Below, in pieces: positions 7,422 through 15,729 of a stretch of 64,000 nt of DNA; position 1 is the first letter of the stretch; every line of letters begins with the position of its first letter. The notes under the pieces are model-generated. The model saw nothing but the letters and a program-made list of their open reading frames with translations, had not been told where the DNA came from and did not search any database. The position numbers were made by a program, and so were the translations under genes. The stretch is from Methylobacterium sp. UNC378MF (GTDB lineage Bacteria > Pseudomonadota > Alphaproteobacteria > Rhizobiales > Beijerinckiaceae). Where the stretch lies: NCBI RefSeq assembly GCF_900103195.1, contig NZ_FMWU01000017.1, forward strand, positions 1 to 64,000. Reading direction: 5' to 3'.

Positions 7422-9599
7422 TCACGGGTTGCCGTCCTCGAGGCGGACCAAGCGGTCGACCAGGGCTCGGTCGTGCAGCAGAGCCATCCGCTCTTTCAAT
7501 GACAGCCACGCCTGCGCCTCAGCGACCGTCTCGGCTTCGCAGATCTTGGCGGCGGCGAGGGTCTGGTCCGCATCGATCGCGCCCCGAGGCCGCCGCTGCC
7601 CCACGGGAAGCATCCGGCTATGGGCCAGCGCGAGACCGGGATCGGCGTGGATCGCGGCGAGCGAGTCGGCATCATCGAAGCCGCGATCCGCATTGCGCGC
7701 CGTGAGGGCGGCGGCGCGGACCGCAATTTCCGGGGGCGAAGCCTCCTCGGGCGTAGCGAGGAGAAGACGACGCTTGAGCGCCAAGCCCAGTCCGAGCTGG
7801 CCGCTTGCCCAGGAGATCGGAATCGCCAGCACCAGACCCAGGATCGTCGGGCTCATCCAGAGGAACAGCGAGGTGGCGATCGCGAAGGCGGCAACGCCCG
7901 CCACGAGACCCAGCAGCATGTGCCAGCGATGGCGGGCGACGATGTCGCGTAGCGGAATCGAGCCGTCATCGCGCCGCTGCGGATTCCACCCCGTGTCCCG
8001 TCCCAGCAGGATGCCCATCACGGAACCCGACTGGATCACCATCGCCACCGGCGCCACGAGGGCGGAGAGCAGGATCTCGACGAGGCTCGACAGGACGAGG
8101 CGGCCGGCGCCGCCGCAGGCGCGCCGCACGGGGCCGTCCAAGAGGGCGAGGATCAGGCCGAGCAGCTTGGGCGCGAGCAGAACCGCCATGGTCAGGCCGA
8201 ACAATTGAAGCGCGCGGACCGGGTCGAATCGCGGGAAGACCGGGGAGAAACCGGCGCCGCCGAAATAGTCGGGCCGCTCCGTGGCCGTCTGCAGCACCAG
8301 CAGGATGCCGACCACAAGCTGAAGCAACCAGAGCGGCGAGGCGAGATAGCCGGCGATACCGGTCGCGAAGTGCTGACGGGTAGCAGGGTGCAGCCCCGCG
8401 GCACCGATCACTCGCGCGTGCTGGAGATTGCCTTGCGCCCAGCGCCGATCGCGGACTGCGACGTCGATCAGCGAGGGCGGGCTCTCCTCATACGAGCCCG
8501 GAAGGCGGTGGAGCATGTACACCGCCCAACCGGCTCGGCGGATCAGCGCCGCCTCGACGAAATCGTGGGACAGGATGTGCCCGCCGAAGGGGGGCTTTCC
8601 CAGAAGGTCCGGAAGGCCGCAGGATTCGGCGAACGCGCGGGTCCGGATGATCGCGTTGTGGCCCCAGTAATTGCCGTCCCGCCCTGACCATGCGGCAAGG
8701 CCGGCGGCGATGACCGGACCGTAGATCCGAGCCGCAAATTGCTGGAGCCGGGCGAACAGGGTGTTGCGGTTGATGATCAGCGGCAGCGTCTGGATGATGC
8801 CGGCATCCGGATCCGCCTCCATGGCGGCGGCCAGCGCCACCATCGCCGAACCGCTCATCAGGCTGTCGGCGTCCAGCACGAGCATGTGTTCGTAGCGGCC
8901 ACCCCATCGCGTGACGAAGTCGCCGATATTTCCGGCCTTGCGGTGATGGTTCTTCGGCCGGTGCCGGTAGTAGAGCCGCGCATCGGGGCCGAGGCGACCG
9001 CGCAGGTCGAGGAAGGCCCGCTCTTCGGCGATCCAGGCATCGGGCTGGGTCGAATCGGACAGGATGAACCAGTCGAAATGGTCGCCGAGCCCGGTCGCCT
9101 CGACGGCCTCGCGCATGGCCTCGATGCCCGCGAAGGTGCGGGCCGTGGCCTCGTTGTAGACGGGCATCAGGATCGCGGTCCGCGTGCTCAGCGCCGTCGG
9201 ACCCGGAATCGGGCGCGGCCACCGCAGCAGCAATCCGAAGCCGAGCACGGCACTGGTGAACGCCAGGGCGATCCACGAAAACGTCAGGCAGAACAGGACG
9301 ACCAGCACGAGCTGAAGCGCGGTCGGGCTCCCCGAGACCGACACGGTCTCGACCATCTGCCAGCCGCCATAGGCTGTCAGGACCAGCGCGCCGCCGAAGA
9401 CCAGAAGCCGCTCTGGCCACTGATTCCGGTGGGATCGTGCCGGCCGATGGCCCGTGCCCGGATCCCAGCGCGACAGATCCTGGACGGGCATGGCCAGGGG
9501 CGCCTCCGGAGGCATCGCGCGATCGCCGTCGGGGCCGGTCTCGCGTCCGGACCCAGCGTCCATCGCTGGCGGGAAGGTCATCGTCTCGTCCAATCGCAC
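7422..9599 (-). CDS. opgH: Glucans biosynthesis glucosyltransferase H
   Basis: Inner-membrane family 2 glucosyltransferase that builds the beta-glucan backbone of osmoregulated periplasmic glucans from UDP-glucose. It has 725 residues, close to other OpgH/MdoH proteins. Two membrane segments lie at about 50-105. A cytoplasmic GT2 domain begins with TAILMPVYNEATARTFAGIEAM, carries the metal site VLDADSLMSG at about 240, and the acceptor motif RRWAQGNLQH at about 390. Several C-terminal membrane segments follow (about 415-600). It is downstream of opgG on the same strand with a 32-base gap, so the two form an operon. Confidence 0.95.
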   Translation of the reverse strand: MRLDETMTFPPAMDAGSGRETGPDGDRAMPPEAPLAMPVQDLSRWDPGTGHRPARSHRNQWPERLLVFGGALVLTAYGGWQMVETVSVSGSPTALQLVLVVLFCLTFSWIALAFTSAVLGFGLLLRWPRPIPGPTALSTRTAILMPVYNEATARTFAGIEAMREAVEATGLGDHFDWFILSDSTQPDAWIAEERAFLDLRGRLGPDARLYYRHRPKNHHRKAGNIGDFVTRWGGRYEHMLVLDADSLMSGSAMVALAAAMEADPDAGIIQTLPLIINRNTLFARLQQFAARIYGPVIAAGLAAWSGRDGNYWGHNAIIRTRAFAESCGLPDLLGKPPFGGHILSHDFVEAALIRRAGWAVYMLHRLPGSYEESPPSLIDVAVRDRRWAQGNLQHARVIGAAGLHPATRQHFATGIAGYLASPLWLLQLVVGILLVLQTATERPDYFGGAGFSPVFPRFDPVRALQLFGLTMAVLLAPKLLGLILALLDGPVRRACGGAGRLVLSSLVEILLSALVAPVAMVIQSGSVMGILLGRDTGWNPQRRDDGSIPLRDIVARHRWHMLLGLVAGVAAFAIATSLFLWMSPTILGLVLAIPISWASGQLGLGLALKRRLLLATPEEASPPEIAVRAAALTARNADRGFDDADSLAAIHADPGLALAHSRMLPVGQRRPRGAIDADQTLAAAKICEAETVAEAQAWLSLKERMALLHDRALVDRLVRLEDGNP

Positions 9600-9631
9600 G
9601 GTGCGGGCCGGTCCTCAGCTGGTGGGGGAAC

Positions 9632-11200
9632 TCACGGTGTCCAGCGAAATAGCCAAGTCTCGCTCACCCGGGTCTGACCGCGCCGGAGCGCCAGACGCAG
9701 CTCGCTGGCCCGCTCGCCGCCGGGATCGAGTTCGAACAGGATCCGTAAGGTCTTGCGGTCCGGATACCGGAACCGGTCCTGGCGGGTGATCGTCCCGGTC
9801 GAAGCACCGAGGTCGACGTCGATCTCGCCGGGCTGGAACAGCACGTCCCCTTCGAAATCGACGGCAAACAGACGGCGGTTGCCCGTGCTGCCGTGACCGC
9901 AGCGGCTGTCGCGGATCCGCGCGATCTCGGGCGGCAGCGGATCCGGCCAGCCCTTTGACCAATGCTGACGGCACTGGAAGCGCATCTCCGCGCCCTTCGC
10001 CAGCTTCGCCTTCGGCCGCCAATAGGCAAACACGTTCTCGTTCAGCTCGGAATCACTCGGAATCTCGAGCAGCGCGACCGCACCCTCGTTCCAGTCGTCC
10101 AGGGGTTCCAGCCAGAGGGACGGGCGCTGTTCCCAGTGCCGCAGATCATCCTCGAAATCGTCGTATGCGCGGGCGCGCTGCATCAGGCCGAACCCCTTCG
10201 GCCCGCGATCCACGAAGGCTGAAACCTGGAGGGCTTCGGGATTGTGCACGGGGCGCCAGATCGGCTCGCCATAGCCGTTGTGGATCGCCAGTCCCTCCAC
10301 CGAAAAGGCCGCCGCGCGCAGATCGTCGACGCGGTTCCGGTCGAGGGGCCCGAACAAATAGCTGCCCTGCATGCCGCCGAGCCCGATATGGTCGAGTTCG
10401 GAGCGGGCGAAGACCGTCCCGTCGATGGACGCCGTGGAGACGTCGCGGCCGGCCGTCAGGGTGATCTTGAACGCCGCGGTTGCCGATTCGGACTCGGCGA
10501 GGGCGTGGACCACCACCGGCTGCCCCGGTGCCGGCGTCTCGATGAACAGCGCCCGGAACAAGGGAAATTCCTCGCCGCGGGAATCCGCCGGACGCAGGGC
10601 GAGCGCCCGGGCGTTGATGCCGAAATCCTGCCCCTCGGCGACGAGGCGGAAGAACGAGGCGCCCTGGAACAGAGCGAAATTCGACACCCCATCGGCCCCC
10701 TCGAACCGGGCGCGCAGGCGGAAGCCAGAGAATGCGGCGCCGACCGCGAGATCCGGCAGTTCGAGCCCCGGCGCTGCGAACGCCGTCTTGTCGTAGGCGA
10801 CCGGCTGGACCAGCCCGTTCTCGACGATGGACAGCGCGACGGGCGTCTCGAAGATTGATCCGCGCAGAAGAGGCTCAAGCACGTAGCCGATATCCCGGTC
10901 GGCCCAGACTGCGCGGCCCTCCGCCGGGCGGATCGCCTCGTAGCCCTCGCGGGACAAGCCCTTCAGAACCGCAGGAACGTCACCCACCTTCGGTGCAACA
11001 TAGGGCGCGGCAGCGCGGGCACGCGCGAGCTGCGTGAGCGTGCCCGCCTCGAAGGCCTCTCCGCTGCCGGGCAAGGCCGGTACTTTCTCCGGATCGGCCG
11101 CCCGCGCGACGGCCGGGAGCAATCCTGCGGCGGCGCCGAGCGTGCCGACCAGCAGGGTGCGGCGTGTCGGAGCAACGGAAAGTCCGGCGTCGATCGTCAT
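9632..11200 (-). CDS. opgG: Glucan biosynthesis protein OpgG/OpgD family
   Basis: Periplasmic protein of 522 residues needed to shape or branch osmoregulated periplasmic glucans made by OpgH. The N-terminus RRTLLVGTLGAAAGLLPAVARA is a twin-arginine signal peptide ending in an AxA-like cleavage site, a feature more usual for the OpgD paralogue than for classical Sec-exported OpgG. The body has the family beta-sandwich motifs, for example FLFGPLDRN-like YLFGPLDRNRVDDLR, IWRPVHNPEALQVSAF and GPKGFGLMQRARAYDDFEDD. The last part, RQHWSKGWPDPLPPEIARI, fits the OpgG C-terminal Ig-like region. It is the first gene of the opgG-opgH pair. Confidence 0.93.
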   Translation of the reverse strand: MTIDAGLSVAPTRRTLLVGTLGAAAGLLPAVARAADPEKVPALPGSGEAFEAGTLTQLARARAAAPYVAPKVGDVPAVLKGLSREGYEAIRPAEGRAVWADRDIGYVLEPLLRGSIFETPVALSIVENGLVQPVAYDKTAFAAPGLELPDLAVGAAFSGFRLRARFEGADGVSNFALFQGASFFRLVAEGQDFGINARALALRPADSRGEEFPLFRALFIETPAPGQPVVVHALAESESATAAFKITLTAGRDVSTASIDGTVFARSELDHIGLGGMQGSYLFGPLDRNRVDDLRAAAFSVEGLAIHNGYGEPIWRPVHNPEALQVSAFVDRGPKGFGLMQRARAYDDFEDDLRHWEQRPSLWLEPLDDWNEGAVALLEIPSDSELNENVFAYWRPKAKLAKGAEMRFQCRQHWSKGWPDPLPPEIARIRDSRCGHGSTGNRRLFAVDFEGDVLFQPGEIDVDLGASTGTITRQDRFRYPDRKTLRILFELDPGGERASELRLALRRGQTRVSETWLFRWTP

Positions 11201-11274
11201 GCAGGCGGTCGTCTCACGTCGCTGGGGGGCAGGTCTCGGGCGCCCCCTCTATACGGATCGCGTGGCTGAACCCA

Positions 11275-11321
11275 GGGTTAAGCAACCGCTTGAACCGCAA
11301 GCGGCTCCGTTGACTTAACCC
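11275..11321. repeat. Nested inverted repeat between opgG and hpf
   Basis: GGGTTAAG (11275-11282) and CTTAACCC (11314-11321) form a perfect 8-bp outer stem, extended by CAA/TTG with one bulged A. Inside is a second perfect hairpin, CCGCTTG (11286-11292) with CAAGCGG (11298-11304) and a 5-base loop. The right arm overlaps the predicted -35 of hpf. It could be an operator for the divergent opgG and hpf genes, or a structure in the opgG leader. Confidence 0.5.
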
Positions 11322-11339
11322 GAGCCGGCTCTCTAATTC
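11310..11339 (+). promoter_or_regulatory. Candidate promoter of hpf
   Basis: TTGACT (11310-11315) is followed after 17 bases by CTAATT (11333-11338), or after 18 bases by TAATTC. This predicts a start about 25 bases before the hpf ATG. Its -35 lies in the right arm of the nested inverted repeat. Confidence 0.5.
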
Positions 11340-11369
11340 GGCTGACTGCATCAGAACGGGGGAGGCGGC

Positions 11370-11963
11370 ATGGGATCGTTGCGAGTCACTGGCCACGGCG
11401 TGGATCTCGGCGAGAGTCTGCGCGGCCGCGTCGAGGAACGGATGTCCGCGATCCAGGCCAAATATCTTGACTCGCACATGCACGATTCCTGCAACGGGCA
11501 CGTCACGCTCCGGCGCGACGGGGCCGCCTTCCGGACGGATTGCGTGCTGCATCTCGTCTCCGGGCTGACGATCGAGGCGAACGGCTTTGCTCATGACGCG
11601 CGAGCGAGTTTCGAGCAGACCGCCGAGCGCCTCGAGACCCGGCTTCGCCGCTACAAGCACAAGCTCAAGCAGCACGCCACCGGGCCGGGTGATGCCGCGG
11701 CGATGGAGGCCGCCTACGCGGTGTTCGCAGCACCGGAGCCGGAAGACGTTGATGCCGCCGAGGGCGATGCTCACCCGCCGATCGTCGCCGAGAGCACCAA
11801 GACCCTCCAGCGTCGCACCATCGGCGAGGCCGTGACGGCCCTCGACATGACGGGATCCCCAGTGGTTGTGTTCGTCCACGCTGGTACCGGCCGCATCAAC
11901 GTCGTATATCGGCGCAGCGACGGGGCGATCGGCTGGGTGGACCCGCCGAACGCCGCCGAGTGA
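11370..11963 (+). CDS. hpf: Long-form ribosome hibernation promoting factor
   Basis: Protein of 197 residues that binds and inactivates ribosomes in starvation or stationary phase and promotes 100S dimers. The N-terminal about 100 residues are the S30AE/RaiA domain (LRVTGHGVDLGESLRGRVEERM..., ending ETRLRRYKHKLKQH). The C-terminal about 60 residues, with VKxKxx-like STKTLQRRTIGEAVTALDMTGSPVVVFVHAGTGRINVVYRR, are the dimerisation domain of the long form. A linker of Ala/Glu/Asp residues joins them. It sits immediately before ptsN, the usual alphaproteobacterial pairing, although rpoN is not adjacent here. Confidence 0.95.
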   Translation: MGSLRVTGHGVDLGESLRGRVEERMSAIQAKYLDSHMHDSCNGHVTLRRDGAAFRTDCVLHLVSGLTIEANGFAHDARASFEQTAERLETRLRRYKHKLKQHATGPGDAAAMEAAYAVFAAPEPEDVDAAEGDAHPPIVAESTKTLQRRTIGEAVTALDMTGSPVVVFVHAGTGRINVVYRRSDGAIGWVDPPNAAE

Positions 11964-11968
11964 CACGG

Positions 11969-12013
11969 TCGGTTGGGAGGAACGGAGCCGGAACCGGCTG
12001 GTTTCCCAACCGA
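11969..12013 (+). terminator. Long hairpin between hpf and ptsN
   Basis: TCGGTTGGGA (11969-11978) pairs perfectly with TCCCAACCGA (12004-12013). Inside, AAC/GTT and AGCCGG (11986-11991)/CCGGCT (11994-11999) extend the stem around an AA loop. It begins six bases after the hpf stop. No U-tract follows, so it may be an attenuator, a Rho-related site or an mRNA stabiliser. Confidence 0.5.
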
Positions 12014-12106
12014 TTGATTCAGCGGGGGCACGGCCGGCACGGTCGTCGATGCCCTCGCGACGAGGCCCGGTTCCTTGCGAACGGGCGACGGGGCAACGGT
12101 CGATCG

Positions 12107-12574
12107 ATGCCAGTTCTGGAATTTCTCGACCCTGAGGCGGTCGTGCCGGCCCTGCGCGCCCGCGCCAAGAAGCAGGTGCTGCAGGATCTCGCGACGCAGG
12201 CGGCGCGACGCCTTCCGGCTTTGGGCGAGCGGGCCGTGTTCGACACGCTTCTCCAGCGTGAGCGGCTCGGGTCGACCGGGATCGGCGATGGGGTGGCGAT
12301 CCCACACGGCAAGCTACCGGGCCTGGATCGTCTCTTCGGGCTGTTCGCTCGGTTCGATCGCCCGGTCGATTTCGAATCGCTGGACGGCCAGCCCGTCGAT
12401 ATCGCCTTCCTGCTGCTCGCGCCCGAAGGCGCGGGCGCCGATCACCTGAAGGCGCTGGCACAGGTGGCCCGTCTTCTGCGCGAGCCGGGCATGCTCACCC
12501 ATATCCGCGCGGCCCGGGACGCCGGTGCCCTCTACGCGCTGCTGACGCGCTCGACCGCGCCGCAGGCCGCCTGA
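12107..12574 (+). CDS. ptsN: Nitrogen PTS EIIA protein
   Basis: EIIA-type phosphocarrier of the nitrogen phosphotransferase system, 155 residues. It accepts phosphate from NPr and adjusts potassium transport, stress and nitrogen responses rather than moving sugar. The active-site region RLGSTGIGDGVAIPHGKLPGLDRLFGLFAR carries the phosphorylatable His in IPHGK (about residue 68). LLLAPEGAGADHLKALAQVARLLREP is the typical second half. I chose the ATG at 12107; longer frames upstream run through the hpf-ptsN hairpin. Confidence 0.95.
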   Translation: MPVLEFLDPEAVVPALRARAKKQVLQDLATQAARRLPALGERAVFDTLLQRERLGSTGIGDGVAIPHGKLPGLDRLFGLFARFDRPVDFESLDGQPVDIAFLLLAPEGAGADHLKALAQVARLLREPGMLTHIRAARDAGALYALLTRSTAPQAA

Positions 12575-12576
12575 CG

Positions 12577-12900
12577 ATGCCGATCTTGCGCATTGCCGCC
12601 GCTCTGAGCGTCGCGGTTGCCTTCTCGACCTCTGCCGTGGCCCAGGGCGACACGACCTGCGCGCGCGATCTCCTCGTGGCGCAGTCGATGCAGCGCCAGG
12701 CCCTCGATCAGCTGGAGCAGGCCGATGGCGACGAGGCAAAGAATTGCCGCGTCTGGCGCCGTCACGTCGAGACCATGCGCCGCGTCGCGAGCGTTTACGG
12801 GCGCTGCCTGTCCGGTTCCGAGCGCAGTGAGCGCCTCGCCCAGGTTCAGGGCTCGGACCGGGAATTCTCGGCGGCCATCAAGGCGCGCTGCAAGGGGTAG
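12577..12900 (+). CDS. Small secreted Cys-containing protein
   Basis: A 107-residue protein with a Sec signal peptide (MPILRIAAALSVAVAFSTSAVA-QG). The mature part is helical and contains four Cys (TTCARD, KNCRVW, YGRCLSG, KARCKG), which may form two disulfides in the periplasm. It begins two bases after the ptsN stop and is probably cotranscribed with it. No family was recognised. Confidence 0.7.
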   Translation: MPILRIAAALSVAVAFSTSAVAQGDTTCARDLLVAQSMQRQALDQLEQADGDEAKNCRVWRRHVETMRRVASVYGRCLSGSERSERLAQVQGSDREFSAAIKARCKG

Positions 12901-12908
12901 CGGGTGCC

Positions 12909-12933
12909 GCGAGGCTGGCTGAGCGATCCTCGC
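12909..12933. terminator. Weak hairpin between convergent genes
   Basis: GCGAGG (12909-12914) pairs with CCTCGC (12928-12933) across a 13-base loop, between the small secreted protein gene and the YdcF-family gene. Confidence 0.3.
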
Positions 12934-12939
12934 CGCTGA

Positions 12940-13821
12940 TCAATCAGTCCGCCTCGAGGCGAAGGCGTTCTCATCGACGCCGCGCAGCATCCGCGGCTCG
13001 GCCACCACCTTCACCGGCTTGCCGCGTCCGATCAGGATCGCGGCTCGCGACCGCTCCGGATCGGCCTCGAAGCGCGTACGCACCCAGCTCACCAGGAACT
13101 TCACGTATTCGGAGGCCAGCAAGCGTGCGGCGGGCGGGCTCTGCCACCAGCGATCAGCGTCGAATGCCTCGGTCACCACGGGATGCGGCAGGACCCGGTC
13201 GCTGTCCTGCAGGGCATGGTCGAGTTCAACCAGCGTGCGCGGCATGTGGTAGTTCGATGTCACCACCGCGACGGTGCTGAACCGGTGCGCCCGCATCCAG
13301 CGGCGCGTCTCGATGGCATTCCCGATCGTGTTGCGCGCCCGGTAATCGAGATCCACGCAGCAGGCGATCAGGGCGCGCTGCGTCGGGTTCAGGCGGGTGA
13401 TCTCGTCGCGGCTGGTCCGTTCGTTGACGCCGGTGATGAGCAGGCGCCGGCCATAGCCTCCGGCAAGCAGATCGATCGCGTCACCGATTCGCTGGGCGCC
13501 GCCGGTGAGCGCCACGATGCCGTCGGCCCGGTCGGCGGGCGTGCGCTCGTGGCGGGCGAGGGCACCGACGAAGACGAGGAACCCCGTAAACAACGCCAGC
13601 ATTCCGACGCCGGCACAGAGGCTGAAGGCCCAGAGAACGACGTGCCGCCGACGGCGCGGGCGTGCGACGGCCCGGCGCGGAAGACCCCACTCGTGCCAGG
13701 CCCAGCCGACTGCATCGGTCGAGGGCGGATCCGATGCGCGCAGCATACGCGTGGTCATCCTCCGGAGGATCGGCGCCGATTGCGGCGGCTCGGAGGCCGC
13801 CGTTTTCGCCTCTTCCCACAC
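12940..13821 (-). CDS. YdcF/SanA family (DUF218) membrane protein
   Basis: A 293-residue protein with one N-terminal membrane segment at about 47-72 (VVLWAFSLCAGVGMLALFTGFLVFVGALA) and a DUF218 domain. Its motifs are ADGIVALTGGAQRIGDAIDLLAGGYGRRLLITG, the conserved RNTIGNAIETRRWMR and VVTSNYHMPRTLVEL. Family members (ElyC, SanA, YdcF) affect envelope integrity. It follows ftsX on the same strand, an order seen in other Rhizobiales, so it may be the third gene of an ftsE-ftsX operon. The start is uncertain: GTG at 13821, or ATGs at 13758 and 13746 close to a GGAGG. Confidence 0.85.
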   Translation of the reverse strand: MWEEAKTAASEPPQSAPILRRMTTRMLRASDPPSTDAVGWAWHEWGLPRRAVARPRRRRHVVLWAFSLCAGVGMLALFTGFLVFVGALARHERTPADRADGIVALTGGAQRIGDAIDLLAGGYGRRLLITGVNERTSRDEITRLNPTQRALIACCVDLDYRARNTIGNAIETRRWMRAHRFSTVAVVTSNYHMPRTLVELDHALQDSDRVLPHPVVTEAFDADRWWQSPPAARLLASEYVKFLVSWVRTRFEADPERSRAAILIGRGKPVKVVAEPRMLRGVDENAFASRRTD

Positions 13822-13898
13822 GGTAACGATAAAGTTTCCAGATGGTAAACGCGCTGGGAAGACCCCCTATTTCCACTTGGTCGTGAAGTCGCGGACGA

Positions 13899-14867
13899 TC
13901 AGGCCAGGAATCGCCGAACGGTCACGCGCGAGACGATGCCGGTGACCAGCGAGGCGATCACGCCGATCAGGATCACGCTGGCATAGCCGCGCACGCCGAT
14001 ATGGAAGGCCCCGAACAGAGCCTCGACCTCCTGGCCCGCGGGGCCGGAGCGCGCGGCTCGGGCGAAGAGGCCGGCGATGACGAAAGCGACAATCGCCAGT
14101 CCCGCTCCGATCGCACCACCGCGCAGGCCCAAGCCGAAGAACCGTCGCTGAAAGGCGCGAGCGATGTAATCGTCATCGGCGCCGACGAAATGCAGCACCT
14201 CCACGACCTCGCGGTTGCTCGCCATCGCACCGCGGGTCGCGAAGGTCACGGCGAGCCCGGTCGCGATCAGGACGAGCAGCACGAGACCAATCCCGATCCC
14301 GACGAAGGCGTTGGCGGCGGTCGAGAGGCGCTGGAGCCAGAGGGCGTGATCGTCGAGGCTGGCGACACCCGGCAAGGCTTCGACGAGCCGAGACCGCAGG
14401 CGCTTCAAGTCGGTCCCGGCGCCGGTCGCGAGCTTGAGGGCGATCAGCCGCGGGACCGGCAGGTCCGACAGATCGAGCCCGGTTCCGAGCCACGGTTCGA
14501 GCAGACGCTCGGCTTCCGCCTTGCTGAAGACCCGCGATTCCGCGATCCCGGGTTCGGACTTGGCGATGCCGTCGGCGCGGGCCACATCGGCATCGACGTC
14601 GCGGCCGGGACCCGGCCGAACCTGGATCGTGACCTCCCGCGCCACATCGCCCTGCCACTGGGCGGCGTTCGTGGCGACCATCTCGGCCGCGCCCGCGCAG
14701 AGGCCGGCGAGGAAGGTGAGGATCGCGATGACCGCCGCCAGCGACCGGCCGGCCGCCGTGTCGGTGGGGACGAGCGGGGCGTTGCGCCGCAGATTGGCCG
14801 GCGTCGACGGATCCGGCGGCATGACTGATCCGCCCGACTTCGTCCGCGGTATCGCCTGAGTGCTCAT
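13899..14867 (-). CDS. ftsX: Cell division protein FtsX
   Basis: Membrane partner of the FtsEX ABC-type complex, which couples divisome activity to peptidoglycan hydrolases. It has 322 residues. A first membrane segment lies at about 42-65 and a periplasmic loop at about 66-195 ([23 protein letters not shown]...). Three further membrane segments fall at about 200-225, 250-275 and 295-315, matching the four-helix FtsX fold. Its start overlaps the ftsE stop by four bases (ATGA), showing translational coupling. The basic N-terminus (about 40 residues) is longer than in enterobacteria, as usual in alphaproteobacteria. Confidence 0.93.
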   Translation of the reverse strand: MSTQAIPRTKSGGSVMPPDPSTPANLRRNAPLVPTDTAAGRSLAAVIAILTFLAGLCAGAAEMVATNAAQWQGDVAREVTIQVRPGPGRDVDADVARADGIAKSEPGIAESRVFSKAEAERLLEPWLGTGLDLSDLPVPRLIALKLATGAGTDLKRLRSRLVEALPGVASLDDHALWLQRLSTAANAFVGIGIGLVLLVLIATGLAVTFATRGAMASNREVVEVLHFVGADDDYIARAFQRRFFGLGLRGGAIGAGLAIVAFVIAGLFARAARSGPAGQEVEALFGAFHIGVRGYASVILIGVIASLVTGIVSRVTVRRFLA

Positions 14868-15556
14868 TCCTCGATCCGCAGCCGGCCTTCGCCCAGGACC
14901 ATCCGGCGAGCGTCGACCGCGTCCATGATGCCGAAATCGTGGGTGGCAATGATGACCGACGTTCCGAGCTTGTTCAGCTCCAGGAACAGGCGCAGCAGCC
15001 GTCGGCCGAGGCCGGGGTCGACGTTGCCGGTGGGCTCGTCGGCGAGCAGCAGGTCGGGCCGCGCGATCAGCGCCCGGGCGATGGCGGCGCGTTGCTTCTC
15101 GCCGCCCGAGAGCAGTGGCGGCAGGGCGTGCATGCGCTCACCGAGACCGACCCAGCGCAGCAGCTCGACCACCTCGGCCCGGTAGCTGGCCTCGGCCCGG
15201 CCCTGGACGCGCAGCGGCAGGGCCACGTTCTCGTAGGTGGTGAGGTGATCCAGAAGGCGGAAATCCTGGAACACCACGCCCATGCGGCGCCGAAGCCCGG
15301 TCAGCGCCTTGGCCGAAATGTCGCTGACCTCCTCGCCGAAGATCGACACGAGCCCGCGGGTTGGCCGGACCGACAGCAGGATCAGGCGGAGCAGAGTCGT
15401 CTTCCCGGCCCCGGAGGGTCCGGTCAGGAACTGGAAGGAGCGCGGCGCGATGCGAAAGCTCACGTCGGATAGCACTTCCGGCCCGAGGCCGTAGCGCATG
15501 CCGACATTCTCGAACTGCACCACTGGCCGCTCCGCGCCGGGCAGCAGGCTCTTCAT
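14864..15556 (-). CDS. ftsE: Cell division ATP-binding protein FtsE
   Basis: ABC ATPase of 230 residues partnering FtsX. Walker A is [13 protein letters not shown], the Q-loop region is [12 protein letters not shown], the signature is [14 protein letters not shown], Walker B is [10 protein letters not shown] followed by [10 protein letters not shown], and the switch His is in IIATHD. The ATG at 15554-15556 is preferred because AGGCGAG lies just upstream. A longer frame to 15619 adds 21 residues without family similarity. FtsE is the promoter-proximal gene, facing a divergent zinc-ribbon membrane protein gene across about 170 bases. Confidence 0.95.
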   Translation of the reverse strand: MKSLLPGAERPVVQFENVGMRYGLGPEVLSDVSFRIAPRSFQFLTGPSGAGKTTLLRLILLSVRPTRGLVSIFGEEVSDISAKALTGLRRRMGVVFQDFRLLDHLTTYENVALPLRVQGRAEASYRAEVVELLRWVGLGERMHALPPLLSGGEKQRAAIARALIARPDLLLADEPTGNVDPGLGRRLLRLFLELNKLGTSVIIATHDFGIMDAVDARRMVLGEGRLRIEE

Positions 15557-15729
15557 GCTCGCCTGTAGGTTCAAGACCGTGCCGTGTGTCGTCTGTCCAT
15601 CCCCCGGGAATCGCCGCACCGGCGGGCGTTTTCAAGGCCTCGGGGATTTCACTGCCGCTTAACCCTGTTCGGCGACACTTCCTCAAGGAAATTCACTTTT
15701 CGGCCCGGCTGCGGCCGATCGATGCGAGT

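Noticed and set aside
15361-15729. N-terminal extension of the zinc-ribbon protein
   Set aside because: Overlaps ftsE on the other strand; the zinc ribbon begins at 15730.
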